Part shown: positions 6,014 through 6,202 of the stretch, in pieces
Layout: every line of letters starts with the position of its first letter
How positions within the stretch are numbered: the first letter of the stretch is position 1
NCBI GenBank assembly: GCA_035562355.1
Contig: DATMXU010000105.1
Coordinates: 1-6,202 of the forward strand
DNA: 6,202 nt
Source: Pseudoflavonifractor sp035562355
GTDB lineage: Bacteria > Bacillota > Clostridia > Oscillospirales > Oscillospiraceae
Direction: 5' to 3'
Notes under the pieces: generated by a model
What the model was told of the DNA's origin: nothing
The model's database searches: none
The model's input: only the letters and a program-made list of their open reading frames with translations
Program-made: the position numbers and the translations under genes

Positions 6014-6056
6014 AGACAGCCCTGCCCGCGCCGACCGGCGCGGGCAGGGCTGTCTT
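6014..6056 (+). terminator. Operon terminator after permease 2
   Basis: A perfect 19-bp stem (6014-6032 with 6037-6055) with loop GACC begins eight bases after the permease 2 stop codon. Its base half is very GC-rich. The tail TTATTGTT is only moderately U-rich, but the stem is strong enough for intrinsic termination. It would also work in part on the minus strand, because the upstream flank of the stem (GTCAAAG) reads CTTTGAC on the other strand. Confidence 0.88.
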
Positions 6057-6065
6057 ATTGTTCCA

Positions 6066-6111
6066 TGGGGGCCGCCCCCAATCGGTTTCCTGAATACCAT
6101 TGAAGGGCGGC
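6066..6111 (+). other. Overlapping alternative hairpins downstream of the operon
   Basis: TGGGGG (6066-6071) can pair locally with CCCCCA (6075-6080). Alternatively, GCCGCCC (6071-6077) can pair with GGGCGGC (6105-6111). The two folds use the same bases and exclude each other. Whether this DNA is transcribed is not known, since a strong terminator precedes it. Confidence 0.3.
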
Positions 6112-6129
6112 GCGCTCCAATATCATAAA
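6100..6129 (+). promoter_or_regulatory. Possible promoter for the next gene
   Basis: TTGAAG (6100-6105) and CATAAA (6124-6129), separated by 18 bases, resemble a weak sigma-A promoter in an AT-rich island after the operon terminator. Position supports it, but the -10 match is poor. TATCAT at 6121 with a 15-base spacer is an alternative. Confidence 0.3.
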
Positions 6130-6140
6130 AATAACGACGA

Positions 6141-6171
6141 AGGCCGGGCGCCTGCTCCTGACGCCCGGCCT
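6141..6171 (+). other. 10-bp GC-rich hairpin before the next gene
   Basis: AGGCCGGGCG (6141-6150) plus its complement CGCCCGGCCT (6162-6171) form an 11-pair helix end to end (6141-6171, 6142-6170 and inward), leaving an 11-base loop. No U-tract follows. It ends about 13 bases before a purine-rich ribosome binding site. If the promoter at 6100-6129 is used, the hairpin would begin almost at the 5' end of that transcript, where it could stabilise the mRNA or affect initiation. Confidence 0.55.
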
Positions 6172-6178
6172 CCGCCGA

Positions 6179-6202
6179 AGGAAAGAGGATACAATGAAAT
6201 GA
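6179..6202 (+). promoter_or_regulatory. Translation start region of a gene beyond the right edge
   Basis: A purine-rich stretch (AGGAAAGAGG, 6179-6188) precedes two ATG codons. ATG 6194 runs into TGA after a single Lys codon. ATG 6199 has GAGG ten bases upstream and stays open to the window end, so it is the likelier start of the next plus-strand gene. Only its first codon is visible, so nothing can be said about the product. Confidence 0.35.

Noticed and set aside
1..6202. Mobile element, CRISPR array, defence system or toxin-antitoxin pair
   Set aside because: No terminal inverted repeats, transposase or integrase motifs, regularly spaced repeats or small paired genes were seen. Every long gene belongs to an ordinary purine salvage/import locus.

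Overview
The window looks like chromosomal DNA of a GC-rich Clostridia, most like the Oscillospiraceae gut bacteria (Flavonifractor/Intestinimonas-like). The reasons are the strong AGGAGG-type ribosome binding sites, a Gram-positive lipoprotein signal (MKKK...LAAC), GC-rich third codon positions and AT-rich control regions. The assignment is by eye, not by database search. All genes lie on the plus strand, and I see no mobile element, CRISPR array, tRNA or rRNA.

Layout: (1) 1-153, an extended -10 promoter at the window edge and a structured 5' leader. (2) 154-726, xpt, xanthine phosphoribosyltransferase. (3) 727-996, a 270-base gap with two hairpins and an intrinsic terminator (861-916). The terminator overlaps a possible antiterminator, so this may be an attenuated leader. 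(4) 997-2247, a BMP-family (PnrA/NupN-like) substrate-binding lipoprotein. (5) 2260-2297, a perfect 17-bp hairpin without a U-tract. (6) 2316-3902, a double-domain ATPase. (7) 3889-5022 and 5019-6005, two BPD_transp_2-type permeases, translationally coupled by overlaps of 14 and 4 bases. (8) 6014-6056, a strong terminator. (9) 6057-6202, a second leader-like region with a possible promoter, a GC-rich hairpin and a ribosome binding site for a gene starting at or beyond the right edge.

Together the genes read as a purine uptake and salvage locus. The lipoprotein captures a nucleoside or purine-like ligand outside the cell, the two permeases and the ATPase import it, and Xpt converts the free base (xanthine) to XMP with PRPP. 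The arrangement of binding protein, two-domain ATPase and two permeases matches B. subtilis NupNOPQ (YufNOPQ). The substrate here is inferred from family and from the xpt neighbour, not proven.

The protein-coding part is a recognisable known system. The least explained parts are the three non-coding regions: the xpt leader, the leader before the lipoprotein gene, and the region after the last terminator. None contains the conserved core of the classical purine riboswitch, although they sit exactly where purine-responsive control would be expected.
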